From the NCBI GenBank assembly GCA_026826555.1, contig JAKSZT010054304.1:36015424-36079423 (forward strand): a stretch of DNA of 64,000 nt, given 5' to 3'. This DNA comes from Tolypeutes matacus. Lineage: Eukaryota > Chordata > Mammalia > Cingulata > Chlamyphoridae. The notes beneath the pieces were generated by a model. It saw only the letters and a list, made by a program, of their open reading frames with translations, did no database searches and was not told the DNA's origin. This document shows, piece after piece, positions 35,121 through 47,299 of this stretch. Numbering within the stretch: the first letter of the stretch is position 1; each line of letters begins with the position of its first letter. The position numbers and the translations under genes were made by a program.

Positions 35121-35588
35121 TCTAGAACCTGTGAGTACTTATACAGTTTTTCTTCATATATCTCTGGTGTCACTCGTCTTTGCCACACCTGCCTTGCAGT
35201 GTTGGACAGGGAAACATGTCATAAGGTCAGAAGCATAGGCTCATCCAAGCCAGCAGGGAGCATAAGGTTACAGTGGACCTGGGGACTGTGCATTTATAAA
35301 GTTACATGGGTATAGCTGAAAAAGTTGGCCAAGCAAGCATAGGGACTGGGCAGTTTGTATTTGACTTTCACAAGAGCATCAAGCTGGGTAGGATTTAGGG
35401 AGGAGAGCAAAAAGCAATTTATCTTGCATAAGTAGGTGTAAGGGTAGTCACTGAGGCACCTAATGACAGAGTCTAAGATGCTGATGTCTTATAACCTTGC
35501 AATGCCCTTATGTTATTAACAGCAGGGTCTGAGATGCTGAGGCAGCATGGCAGTGTGAAAAGCCCCTGCTTTATTTTAATTCAGTGCA
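35121..35588 (-). mobile_element. 3' LTR of a second ERV, with inverted terminal segment
   Basis: From about 35190 to 35588 it is collinear with 38674-39055 (shared words GGAGCA-AA-GTTACAG, TATTTGACTTTCACA, GATGCTGAGGCAGCATG, GTGTGAAAAGCCCCTG). From 35121 to about 35185, however, it matches the reverse complement of 38601-38660, including GAACCTGTGAGTAC against GTACTCACAGTTC. So the end of this LTR is inverted. It was assigned as the 3' LTR because pol between the LTRs reads on the minus strand. Confidence 0.75.
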
Positions 35589-35589
35589 T

Positions 35590-38500
35590 CAACCATGTGA
35601 TGTTCCTGCATCAGGGGTTCTTAGGATTGGGTTATGTTGGTTATTTGTGTTGAGGAAGTGTTAAAGGAGAAGTCTGCTTGTATATTGATTGGAGGTGACA
35701 GCCAACAGGAATCACAGTGGATTTGTAAGAGAATATATAGGATGGGCAAGTCTTCCAGCAGAAGATTAAGAGTCATTGTGTGATGATAATCCCGTGCCAT
35801 GTGTTTTTGTAAGCACTGTGTGGCCTCCCATAATGTTTATGTGCACCTCAGTGCAGTCTCACAATTGTGGGGTTTATCATTCACAATTGGGCAGTATGGC
35901 CTTAGCTACTGGAGGTTTCCCTGAAAACAGGCAGCAATTTCAAAGAAGTGAAACTAGGAGGGAAGTGGGTGCATTGGTGGGTGGGGGTTAGAGGTGAAGA
36001 TATCTCTAAGGTTGTTGTTGGATATGTGGGTCAGGGGTAAGAGTTTGGTAGAATAGTATATGTGAGCAGGGTATGGTTGAAGCAGGTCTTGGGGAAGTAG
36101 TCTCTTGGTGACCCCATAGCAAGGAGCATCATCATCAACAGTGATGAACTCTAAGGAGGCATTGAATTAGCCTGAGGCAAAGCCATCTCCATCATCCGGC
36201 TCTTGGGCTACAGCAATGTCTTCTGCAGTGGCCGGTCTGCTGAGAGATGGCCTTTCCTGATGGCTATCCACTGCAGAAAGGTAAGATCCAAAGTAGCATA
36301 TTGTCTAGTAGCATATTCATGGGCAAAGAAAGTTAGGATTTGTCTGAGGGGGGCTTATGTTTGATGGTGGTGGGAATCTGGGTGTCCTTAAAGGACCAGA
36401 TGACCCAGTAATTTGATAGAGTTTGATGGTCCTTGTATTTTATGGGCACTACTGCCCACCTTTGTTCTTATAAGTGATGTGTTCATGTAGCTCAGATTTG
36501 TGGAGGCCTTCTTTAGAGTCACCCATGAATAGGGGGTCATCTATATAGTGTCAGTATTTAGCAGTATTTAAGGACAGTTTGTTAAAGTTTTGGTGGCAGA
36601 AGTTAGGAATTTTAAAGTACGAAGACCGAGTAAAATATGTTGGCCAAGTCAATCACAGCAAAGAAATTATCCATTGTCCTTTGTATATCTTTTATTAATT
36701 CTATAGTCTTAGGAATAAGAACTGTGATGGGTGGGATTTGTGTATTAAGGTTGGTATAATTGATGGTTAACCACCCTTCATTGGTGGAGGCTTTAGGAAC
36801 TGGATGAATAGGATTTTTATATGGAGAGATGGTAGGCTCACCAAGACAGCCAAAGATTTTATCTTATTTCACTTCATACATTAATGCATCAACAATTTTA
36901 ATGGAGAAGTAAGAACAAGAGATACTACCACAAGGGGTAGCTGTTTAATAAGAATTGGTCCAACAGTCACATGGGGTATGAGCTTTTGATATGCAAGAAG
37001 AAGAGGTGGGGCCAAAAGGACCATGTGGCCCCCCTGTAGAGTGGTTGGGCCTAATAAGCCAAGATCCGTGACTCTGCTTGCCAGTCCCCCTTATGTTATG
37101 CCAATAATTCCACCCCATCCATTGCTTTAAGGATAGTTTGAGACATGCTGATAAGCTTGAGCTAAGCTACCTGGTAAGTTCCCACAATTTGGTGTCAAGG
37201 GGTCAGGGGTGGTGGGACACTTTCCAAGCTTGGAGATGAACTCTGATATAGGTGTTATACCATACCAATTTTTCTAAGTAACAATAGGGCCTTGTCAGTT
37301 GTTTACCAGGGGACATCTATTTTGACAGTAATAACCATTATGGACATGTGCACCTTTTTCCATGCCATAATAATCCAGGTCAATAGGGGAGCAGTTCAGA
37401 GTCTTTACTGATACCAGTCAATTGTCTCATTTCCTGGGATGAAAATAGCAACTTGGACCCATATTAAAGATTCTAGTGATTGATCATCCCCTTTCTTGTC
37501 AACTATTTGCACAAAATCTTAAAAAATATTTTGAACCTCCAGCACCATAAAATTACAAGTTTCAATTTGAAGTTCCTTCTAGTCTCCTATAATGTCCAGC
37601 TACATTGTAACCAGAATCACACATGAGGTGCCTCCCCATGTGCCCTGCTTGTAGGCAGCTGCCTCTTTTTCTGGGTGTTCCAATTTACCTCAGAGGGACA
37701 TACAGCATCCCACAAAGGAATGGTGGCCAGGTTGCCTTGGGTTGTGTACCTAGCCCCTGAGATTTGAGAAGTGCTTTTGTATTTTGGTATGCAGCTGCAT
37801 TGGGCCAAAACCCTAAAGTATTATGAGGACATTTTACATTTCTTTAGCATTAGGTGGCCTGAGCACAATCCTGGGTCATTAAGTCTTGTACCACCATCAC
37901 CATGAATGGGACCCATGATTACTCTTAGGGTCATGGGATACAAAGCAACAGAAGCAAGGGGTATAGCAAAAGGAGGCATCATCAGCCCCAGGAGCATCAC
38001 CCCTTTTGAAGTGCCATTACAGTTCCTGTGGTCAGGATTCCCTCTCACTGATAAGTCTCAAGTGGGGAAAAGAGATTAAAAGGAAAGTATAACATGAATT
38101 CCTTATTCTCAATGCCACCCTTGGGCACAGAGTGCTCCCAGCCCTCCTCCCACACAAGAACATGACCAGACACATGTCCTAGTGTCACTTTGCTAATGGG
38201 GTAGGGAATGGTAGATTCCCCTTCCTATTCTGCTAGTGTTGATGAACTCTGCCTATTAGCTTGGGTCCTTTTGAAGTAAATAGCCAAAGAGCCTTAGTTT
38301 AGGAACTCTGGAGAGGAGGAGTAGGACTTATGACCTGCCTTTTGCTTGTCAGAAGTTCTAGGTGATGTTGTCGGGTCCTGGGGAGTTCTAGGAATGGGAC
38401 TTGCAGGATCCACAATTTAGGGTAGGAAATCATGGCAACACTAGAAATAGGCAGTACAGTAGATACAAAGCATGACAGAAAGCCCTCCCAAATAGTTTCA

Positions 38501-38596
38501 CCTAGTCAAAAAAGCCAGTATGTTAATCAGAAGCAGCATGAAGCATGTCTGAAATCTTCCATCTACCCTGACTTTATTTGGTTAGTCAGGGTAGCA
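35590..38596 (-). pseudogene. pol: Second ERV internal region with degraded RT
   Basis: About 3 kb of internal sequence, far shorter than a full retrovirus. On the minus strand, 36880-36530 shows RT order: KNPIHPVPKA, then NEGWLTINYTNLNTQIPP, then FAVIDLANIFYS, then Y-I-D-D (36536-36547) followed by P-L-F-M-G. The FAVIDLAN-YIDD style reminds me of ERV-L/class III or related RT, but this is a weak assignment. Upstream open pieces at 37617-37808 and 37821-38048 are unrecognised and may be gag or protease remnants. No integrase or env was recognised. Many stops. Confidence 0.65.
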
Positions 38597-39055
38597 AGAA
38601 TGAGGGACAACAGAGATGTATGAAAAAAAAAGTTTATTAGTACTCACAGTTCCTAGAACAGAGGGAAGCTGCGGGCCTTGCAGGGTCACACATGAAACAT
38701 TTCAGCACTGTAGACTCAACCAAGCAGACAGGGAGCAAAACGTTACAGCGGATTTAGGGACTGTGCTATAGTGTTATTGGGGTAGAATTGAAGCGGATGG
38801 TCAAGCAACAGAAGAGGTTATTGAGTTCGTATTTGACTTTCACAGAGGCATGAATCTAGGTAAGATGCAGAGAGAAGAGGGAGAAGTTATTTATCTCATA
38901 TAAACAGGTGTCAGGGGTGGTCACTGCGGCACTTAATGAAAGGCTTTATGATGCTAAGGTATTATGACAGTGCAAATCGCTTATGTTACTAACGACAAAG
39001 ATGCTGAGGCAGCATGAGAGTGTGAAAAGCCCCTGGTTTATTTTAATTATCTACA
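38597..39055 (-). mobile_element. 5' LTR of the second ERV
   Basis: Direct partner of 35190-35588. On the minus strand an AATAAA signal is at 38633-38638, near the LTR 3' end. The start was placed at TGTAGATAATT (39055) because both LTRs share sequence up to that point. The exact lower border and primer site are not certain. LTR divergence is clearly greater than between the two LTRs of the 15171-23449 provirus, so this element is older. Confidence 0.72.
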
Positions 39056-40605
39056 CATACAATCACTATTCATTGGACATAAATAGTTTTCAGGATAAAG
39101 AGTAACCCTACTCAACCAAAATGAATTCTAAGGTCTAAGAGTTGAAACTTCTCCATAAACAAACAATGAATGCCACCATAAAGACAGCTTTTTCTGTCTC
39201 TTCTTCTGCATTCAAATTTTCTTCTACTAATATCTGACTTGAATTAAGTCTTGAAAGTGAAGATATGATTGTATCAATCCACGAGAAAAGATCTTTGACT
39301 ATCATATGGATTTATACTTTGTGGACTGGTATCATCTCCTGATCCAAACAGCTGATAAAAGTAGTGAGTTATACAATACAACACATAATATGCAAGTGAA
39401 CACTTTTGGCTAATTTTCCTTAAAAAAGAGAAAGAAAAAATGGTGGAAATGACATCAGTAAAGCTACATAGAGTTTTGTACGTACAAACAGGAAAGAATA
39501 TAAAATAATAAAAAGCATTCAAGAGGCCCAGACAAAAAATTCTTGCAAGCGTCCATAAAGTCTAAGTCCTTCAAATAAGTTGAGCATATTTTACTCAGTA
39601 AAACATCTCTACCATCAAACACAATTCATAGGACTGAATTATTAATTTTTGATCTAATTAACATAGAGTACGTGAAGGAAATGAATCCTGAGAAAAATTT
39701 ACAAGATTTACCAACTGGTTGGAAGTGGGAAAAGAGAGGACTCGAAATTGAAACTTTAATTTTGGTGGCTTAGGAGGTTTAGTTCCAAGAAAATGGAAAA
39801 ACTAGGAAATGGGAATATATGGAAGTGTCATCGGGATATTTGGAATATATTTAAGCTTTGATTCTACTTCCTTGTGCCAATCAAGATCAAAAGCTTTCTG
39901 AGATATTATATTTATTTCTTGTAATCTCAACTCAATTTGACAAATCATATGATATATTTTAAAATATTATATTAAATACATTTAAGTATGTGTTTTCAAT
40001 ATGTTTCTAAATTCAAGACTGATTTTCTACTCCTTTAGAATCCCATTGCTAATAAATAAGGTCATTATATGGGAAATAAGAAAAAAAAAACTTTAAATGC
40101 AATTTAAATATAATATTCTTGTGTGTGTTTTAGGGTTCAATTGTTTTTTGCTTTTTTTTAGGCCAGTGTCTTTCATTGTGTCATCTGAAGCCTATGTATG
40201 TCAGAATAGGTAACTATAATTTCACTTCAAATGTTAATAATCTCATCATATTTTAACCATAGTGATTTTTTTTTTAACATTTTGAAAAATCCTTATTATA
40301 AAATCTTTCATTTTGTTAATTCCTTGAAGAAATTTCCTTTCATGTTCTTATCTTTAATAGATTTCTTTGATCTATAAAAACAGCAAAATATGATAAGTAC
40401 AATGGCAATTATAAAGAGAAAGAATTTGAGTTGTTGCAACTCATGAAATCTTTCTTTTTTAGATTGCTCTAATGGTTATAATATCTGTCTATATAAATTC
40501 ATTTTCTAAGTTAATATAAATTTACCATTTGGACAACATAATTTAAATTTTATTCTACTTAATAAATTTTATCAAACAATAAATTTTATCAAATTCTCCA
40601 AGAAA
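39056..40605. other. Unassigned AT-rich sequence
   Basis: No feature supported. The 39274-39522 minus-strand frame is hydrophobic but unrecognised. Confidence 0.45.
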
Positions 40606-40609
40606 AATT

Positions 40610-43455
40610 AATCCCAATCTTGCTTATACTGTTCCAAAAATTTTAAGAGGAAGGAATACTCCCTAACTTATTCTATGAGGACAATATTACCCTAATGCAA
40701 AAGCCAGATAAAGGTACAAGAAAAGAAATTTAAAGAAATATCCATTATGAATATAGATGGAAAAATCTTGAACAAAATGCTATCAAACTGAATTCAACAG
40801 TATATCATAAGAATTATTCAACATGATTAAGAGGGTTTTATCACAAGTGTGCAAGAGTGGTTCAGCATAAGAAAAGCAATTAATATAATACACTACATTA
40901 ACAGAACAAACGAAAAAATCAGCATGGGCCTCTCAATTAACAAAGAAAAAGCATTTAACAAAATCCAGCACCTCTTCTTGATAAAAACACTTGGAAAACT
41001 AGAGAAAGGAAACTTCTTCTCCGTGATGAAGGATATATGTGAAAAACTCCAAGCTAACATCAATGTGGAAGAATGAAATAATACAAGACCACCCACTGTC
41101 ACCATGTTATTTAACATTGAACTGGAAATTCTATCTAAAACAGTGAGGCAAGAAAAAGAAATAAAAGGCATCAACATTGAAAAGGAAGAAGTAAAACTTT
41201 CCCTATGTAAAGATAACTGGTTTCTATATATAGAAAATCCTGAGAAATCTACAACAAAACTACTAGAGTTAATAGTTAAATTAATCAAAGTGGTGGTACA
41301 AGATCAACACATAAAAATCAGCAGTGTTTCTATACATTAATAATGAACTATATGAAGAGGAAATCAAGGGAAAAAATTCAACTACAATAGCAACTAAAAG
41401 AGTCAAATATCTAGGATTAAATTTGACCAAGGATGCAAAGGAATTATACATAGAAAACTAGAAAACATTATTAAAAGAAATCAAAGGAGACCTAAATAAA
41501 TGGAAGGACATTCTGTTTTCATGGATTGGAAGACTAAATATTGTTAAGGCGTCAATTATACCAAAAGAGATTTACGGATTCAATGTCATACTGATTAAAA
41601 TTCCAATAGTCTTCTTTACAGAAATGGAAGTGTCAATCATCAAATTTGTATAGAAGGGTAAGTGGCCCCAAATTATCAAAACCATTTTGGAAAAGAAGGT
41701 TGAAGTTGGAAGACTCACACTTCCCAATATAAAATTTTATTACACAGCTACAATAATAAAAAGAGCATGGTACTGACATGAAGAAAGATAAATAGAACAA
41801 TGGAATCAATATGAGAACTGACAAATAAACTCTCATGTCTATGGCCAATTGATTTTTCTTATGGGTGCCATTCTACACAATAGGGAAAGAATAGTCTCTT
41901 CAACACATAGTGTTGGGAAAACTGGATATTTATATGTAAAAAATTTGAGGTAGATCAGTGCCTCACACCCTATCAAAGGAACTAATATAAAATTCCTTGA
42001 AAAAAATTTAGGGAATCATCTTCAGGACATTGTATTAGTCAATGTTTTCTTATACTTTATAAGAAAAGCAAGAAGAGCAAAAGGAAAAATAGATAAATAT
42101 GACCTCATCAAAATTTAAAACTTCTGCTCGTCAAAGGACTTAATCATGAGAGGAAAAAGACAACCTACAAAATGGGAGAAAATGTTTGGAAATCACATAT
42201 TTGATAAGGGTTTAATATCCACACATATAAATATGTCCTATAACTCAACAACAAAAAAGACAAGCATTCCAATTAAAAATGGGCAAAAGACTTGAATAAA
42301 AATTTTTACAGGGAAGCGGCTGTGGCTCGATCAGTGGGGCTCCCGTTTGCCATGTGGGGGGCCCTGCGTTCGGTTCCTGGGGCCTCCTGGTGGGGGCAGG
42401 CCCGCCCGCGCGGCGTGGTTGGCTGACCCGGCGAGCACGGGCAGCAGGGGGCGGGATAAATGAATAAATAAATAAAATCTTAAAAAAAAAATTTTTTTTT
42501 TACAAAGAAGATACACAAATGGCTAATAAGCACAGGGAAATGAAAATCAAAACCATGACAAAATACCATTTCATACCCACTAGTATGGCTATGATAGAAA
42601 GGGAAAATAAATATTTGAGAGATTGTGGAGAAAAAGAACACCCATTCATTGTTGGTGGTGATGTGAAATGGTGCTGCTACTGTGGAAAACAGTTTGTTGG
42701 TTCCCCAGAAAATTAAATAGACAATAACCATGTGACCCAACAGGTATATAACCTATGGAAATAAAAGCAGGACTTGGACAGATACTAGCACAATTATGTT
42801 CATAGCAGTATTATTAACAATTGCCAAAATATGTAAATAATCCAAATGTCCAGCAACAATTAATGGTTAAATAAAATATGGTATGTACATACAATGGAAT
42901 ATTATTCAGCCATAAAAAGGAATAAAGTTTTGACATATGCAGCAATATGAATGAATCTTGAAGACATCATGGTGAGTGAAATAAGCCAGAGAAGAAAGGA
43001 CAAATATTGCATGGTATCACTGATAAGAAATAAATAGAATTAACAACTTCTTAAAGTCAGAAACTAAAATAGAGGTCCCAGGGCCTGGAGTGGGGATAGA
43101 GAATGGGGAGTCAATGCTAAATCTGTACCAAATTTCTGTTTGAAGTGATGAAAAATTTTAATGATGAATGGTTGTGATGGATGGTAGCACATCATTGTGA
43201 AAGTAATTAACACACTTGAATTATGAATTTGAATGTATTTAAAGGGGAAATTTTAGGTTGTATATATGTTGCTAAATAATGTTTTTAAAAATAGGACCAT
43301 GTAACTCAAATAGTGAACCCAAATGTTAACTATGGACTAAAATTAATAATACAAATATAATAATATTCTTCGATCAATTTTAGATACCACACTAATGCAA
43401 GGTGTTAATAGGGTGTGTAAGGGAACTCTGGATTTCTCTGATTAAAAAAAAAAAT
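40610..43455 (+). pseudogene. L1, 5'-truncated: ORF2 RT to 3' UTR and A tail
   Basis: Sense L1 beginning within ORF2 before the RT palm. Conserved ORF2 words appear in order (SINKEKAFNKIQ at about 40935; a [31 protein letters not shown] stretch at about 41410-41490), then C-terminal sequence to about 42720 and 3' UTR to an A12 tail near 43443-43455. Stops and frameshifts are spread throughout. A DAS SINE splits it at 42311-42487. Confidence 0.85.
42298..42504 (+). mobile_element. DAS-type SINE, CpG-rich
   Basis: Body about 42311-42487. It opens GGGAAGCGGCTGTGGCTCGA, with a B-box-like GTTCGGTTCCTGG at 42369-42381 and a GC-rich core containing several CpGs (CCCGCCCGCGCGGCG), and ends in GATAAATGAATAAATAAATA plus A tail. 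The flanks AAAAATTTTTACA (42298-42310) and AAAATTTTTTTTTTACA (near 42488-42504) are a TSD with an expanded T run. Retained CpGs suggest it is young compared with its host L1. Confidence 0.88.
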
Positions 43456-44002
43456 GCCGTGTTAAGTTTCTAGTTTTTATACACTTCTAAATTTTATAGT
43501 TCATATATAGTTCCCTATTCAAGATTGAAGGTTTTTTTTTTTTAATTTAAATGATCATTCCTACAAGATATATCATATCCTAGGATAAGTGTGTAATGGG
43601 GAAAGAAGTCCCATGTTGATAGAATATTAAGATTGTTTACTCATATAAAAGTTATTGTGACACATAAAAGAAATTATTCTCTTTAGATGAATTATAAAAT
43701 GATGGTGGTTAACATTTTTGATTCCAAAATTCTGCAAAGAATATTTGGCAATTAATTATCTACATGGTCATTATATTTTAAGATATCAAGCAAAGTATGT
43801 TAGATGAGGTTATTGTTTCTACATGGCAGATTGGATCAATGTTTTAAATATATCCAGTGCTTAGTTTAAGCAGCTAAGTCTTGAGGGTTAACTGGTTTAT
43901 ATTATTTTTAATAATATAAACTCTGAAAATCTTTGAATAATCCATTATAGCTGACTGTTATGTGTTTCTTTTTCATTTTTTCCCCCTGTAGCATTGGGGT
44001 AA
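43456..44002. other. Unassigned AT-rich sequence
   Basis: No feature seen between the L1 tail and the pyrimidine tract. Confidence 0.45.
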
Positions 44003-44150
44003 ATTCTTTCTTTCTTCCACTTTCTTTCTTTATTTCTCTCTTTCTTTCTTTCTTTTTTCTTTTCTTCCTTTCTCCTTTTTTTCCTTTCTTCATTTCTTCC
44101 TTTCCCTTCTTCCCTCCCTCCCTCCCTTCCTTTCTTGCTTTCTTTCTTAG
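44003..44150. repeat. Polypyrimidine tract (TTTC/TTCC)n
   Basis: About 148 bp almost entirely C and T on the plus strand, grading from TTTC units to TCCC units. It encodes only low-complexity Phe/Leu/Ser-type frames, which are artefacts. Such mirror-like homopurine-homopyrimidine DNA can form triplex in vitro. Confidence 0.9.
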
Positions 44151-44369
44151 TAATTTGTGAAACTATACCCTTATTTTTATGAGAAAAGAGATTCTCACTA
44201 TATGCTCAGCTTCCACTGATTTTAGTATTAAAGAATGTTAAAGGTTACAGGGAACTTAGAAATTATTTAGCCATAATTACATTTTTAAAAATGTAGAAAA
44301 ATCTCAGGGTGGTTTCCAAACTTTCTAACTAGTGACAGTTTAATGACTAGGTTTCTTTGTCCTGGAAAT

Positions 44370-44460
44370 AATCTTATTTCATTTTATTTTATTTATGTTA
44401 TTTTATTTTATGTTATCTTATTTATTTCATTTAATGTCATCTCATTTCATTTTTTAAACT
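44370..44460. repeat. TTTTA/TTTCA-type low-complexity tract
   Basis: Imperfect pentamer runs of the ATTTT type with occasional G or C. Confidence 0.75.
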
Positions 44461-44837
44461 GATTTATCTTGTGTCATGAATATCATTCTTTATATTCTTA
44501 CCAAATTAAATTACTATTATTATCAATGGATTTGAATTAATACAAATTATACTGCCTGCTAAAATAGTAAAAAGAGATAAAGTAAATGAAAAACTCATAA
44601 GTGATAAAGGAATGGCTTGAAACTACCTTAAATGATGGAATATTCTTTAAGCAAAACATTTATAATTTTGAGGTTGTACAAACATGAAAACTTTGTAAAC
44701 AGCATTATGGGCTTGCTCCTCGGTGTTTTCCCTAGATCATTTTTTTTTCTTTTGGAATAACTGACCAGACTGTTAGCAGAATAGTAATGTAGTATGGACA
44801 TTACTACATAGTGTACATATGTGTACAAGAATACGTA

Positions 44838-44840
44838 CAT

Positions 44841-44892
<52 letters not shown>

Positions 44893-44893
44893 T
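44838..44893. repeat. (GATA)n microsatellite
   Basis: An essentially pure tetranucleotide array of about 13 units (ATAG/GATA). The purity suggests length variation between individuals. Confidence 0.95.
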
Positions 44894-46461
44894 GCCTGAT
44901 TACACAGAGACAAACACAAACAGAAAGACAGAGAGGAAAACAAAGACAATAATAAATTGTAAATAGACTATTACAGGTTGCCTTTGATGCTATTACATCA
45001 AAGTTGCTTTACATCAAAGGCAACTTGCCTCCGTGAACACAAATCAGTGATTGCCCCTATTTCTGAAATTCAGTAAATCAATAAAGAATTCACTCCAATA
45101 AACATAACTCTGAATGATAATCAAGTATGCTTTTGCAAATGATGTCAACCACTCTGAAAGGTTACCACCTACTGATCTCCATGTTTACAAATAAACCTAT
45201 TTAAGCATCTGCTCTGGTTAGAGAGAATAAAGTCTTAAATTCAGCTTTATGTTTATATCTTAGATTTTGATCTGTGGTCTCATCATCCTTTGCCAGTTTT
45301 GGATGTTGAACTGAGATTGTGCAGCTTCCCAAGTTTGGTTAATTTGAAAAGGTTCACCTTACTCTATAGTACATTCTCATGGAAGGTTGTTTATTTAAAA
45401 GCAAGGATATGTTGCTACAAGATAAAGAGTGTGCAGGAAGCACTCCACGAGCAGAGCAAGCAAATAGAATAGTCTGTTTCCAGGTATTGGGTCCCCTAAT
45501 ATCTTCATGTATACACTTCCTATATCATTCATTTGTAAAAGCAGAAAATCTTCAGAACAAACAGATGACTGCATGAAGGATTCAACTTCTGCCCAAGACC
45601 ACTGGAACAAGATTCATCTATATGTAGCATTTGCTTATCTTTTTGGTCATAATTTTCCCTTTAAATTATATAAGGTTATGTACATGTAACTTAATCCATC
45701 ATGTTTATCTCACAAATAACAATAACTAGTCTGAATCAAGGCTATAGCAGAGACAATCCCCACCCTAACTATATAATCCAGTTCTTCCAAGCTCTTGTTA
45801 ACCCAACCAATTTGAAAAATGATCAAAAGCTCTGATACATTAACCTTCCCAGTGATGATACACTATGTAGGGAATGGATAAATGAAGAAAAGTTTCCTTT
45901 CATTAGAAGAGTAATCATGATATAACAATATATTTGCCACAAAAACATCCAGAGCTGTTACATCTATAGCTCCACCAAAGTTGATTACAAGTTTTATGAG
46001 ATTCCAGTAATTTTGCTTAGGTGTGAATTGGCTCTTCAATGCCAATCTAAAAAAAGACTAATTGTTCTATGTGGCTATTAGTTGGACAACTCAAAGATAC
46101 AACTTCCTGAAAACCACAGCACAATGGTGGTACAGACTACCAAAGGCAATTATCCTGTCAGTTATATTTGGAAAATTTTACAAGGCAGTGAAAAAATTTT
46201 CCCTCACTTAGACTGAAATATTAAATAATAATTTCCAAACACTGGGTGAACAATAATCCAATCCTAGCTCTTATTCTAAACAGTTATAGTAAGAAAATAG
46301 GTTAGGATTTTGTTTTCTTGTCTCATTGTTTGCCTGTATAGGAACTAAGATTGAGGCCAGGAATCATTTGTAAATGTTTTCTGATAAGAAGAAAGCTATG
46401 CCATAAGAAAAATAAATTTGTAATTCCATTTTTTCAAAGATGGTGATTTATTTTTCTGTTC
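44894..46461. other. Unassigned sequence
   Basis: Contains a 13-bp inverted repeat (44977-44989, 45012-45024). Some stretches (45380-46300) have the look of old retroelement sequence but I cannot place them in a family. Confidence 0.4.
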
Positions 46462-46701
46462 AACAATTACTGGAAGCGGATGTGGCTCAACTGGTTGGGT
46501 TCCCGTCTACCATATGGGAGGCCCTGGGTTCAATTCCCGGAGCCTCCTGATGAAGGCAAACTGGACCACACGGTGCGGAGAGCTAGCGCAGCAAGATGTA
46601 AATAAATAAATAAAATAAATCTAAAAAAAAAAACAGCAAGATGTAAATAAATAAATAAAATAAATCTAAAAAAAAAAAACACAACGAAAAAAACAATTAC
46701 T
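46462..46701 (+). mobile_element. DAS-type SINE with duplicated tail
   Basis: Body 46472-46691. It opens GGAAGCGGATGTGGCTCAAC, has the tRNA-like segment with GGTTCAATTCCCGG (46528-46541), and a short body. TSD AACAATTACT lies at 46462-46471 and 46692-46701. The 3' end is unusual: a unit of about 45 bp starting CAGCAAGATGTAAATAAATA and ending in an A run occurs twice (46589-46633, 46634-46679), identical apart from A-run length. Confidence 0.9.
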
Positions 46702-47299
46702 TACTATCAATACAGAATAAGAATATGAATTTCAAAATGCATGTAACCCTATATACTCGAATTTCTTATTCAAGGGTTAAATTTTACCACCTACATACTT
46801 TTATTATTTTATGGAGGTTTTATAATTTTATATATGTACTTTATAATCATTTAGGACATTAAGAGTTTTTTTTTAGATTCCATGTATTATGTTTTAATCA
46901 GTGTGCTGATAGGCATTAAATTTTTAGTGTTAAAAATAGGAATTAGATTATTATTAGATTTAGAATTAGATTAGATTATGCAAAATTATTATGAATGGAA
47001 GCTCATGCATAAAGAATACACCATTAAGTTTGTTATGCCCTAGAGGAAGTAAATACATATGAGGTATGACTAGGAAATCCTTTATACTTTCCCATTACAA
47101 ATAGAACTGATGGTATCCTAGTAACAAGAACCCTAAAATACTCACACATACACACAAATACAAACACAAGCATACATATTTTTTAAAGTCATGAAGAAAT
47201 ATCCATACTGTTATGAAAAATTATACTGAACATCTACATTGATGTTTTCTGAAACATGTCTCATTTATTATGCAAAAGGACTTCACCTCTAAAAATGGT
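46702..47299. other. Unassigned AT-rich sequence
   Basis: No feature seen. Confidence 0.45.

Noticed and set aside
43960..44160. Phe/Ser/Leu-rich frame and the opposite Lys/Glu/Arg frame
   Set aside because: Both are translations of the polypyrimidine tract.
44977..45024. 13-bp inverted repeat as a terminator or microRNA hairpin
   Set aside because: Short arms with a 22-base loop that itself partly repeats the arm; nothing else supports transcription.
46472..46600. tRNA gene
   Set aside because: The tRNA-like head continues into a SINE body with an A tail and TSDs; it is a DAS SINE. The same holds for the other three copies.
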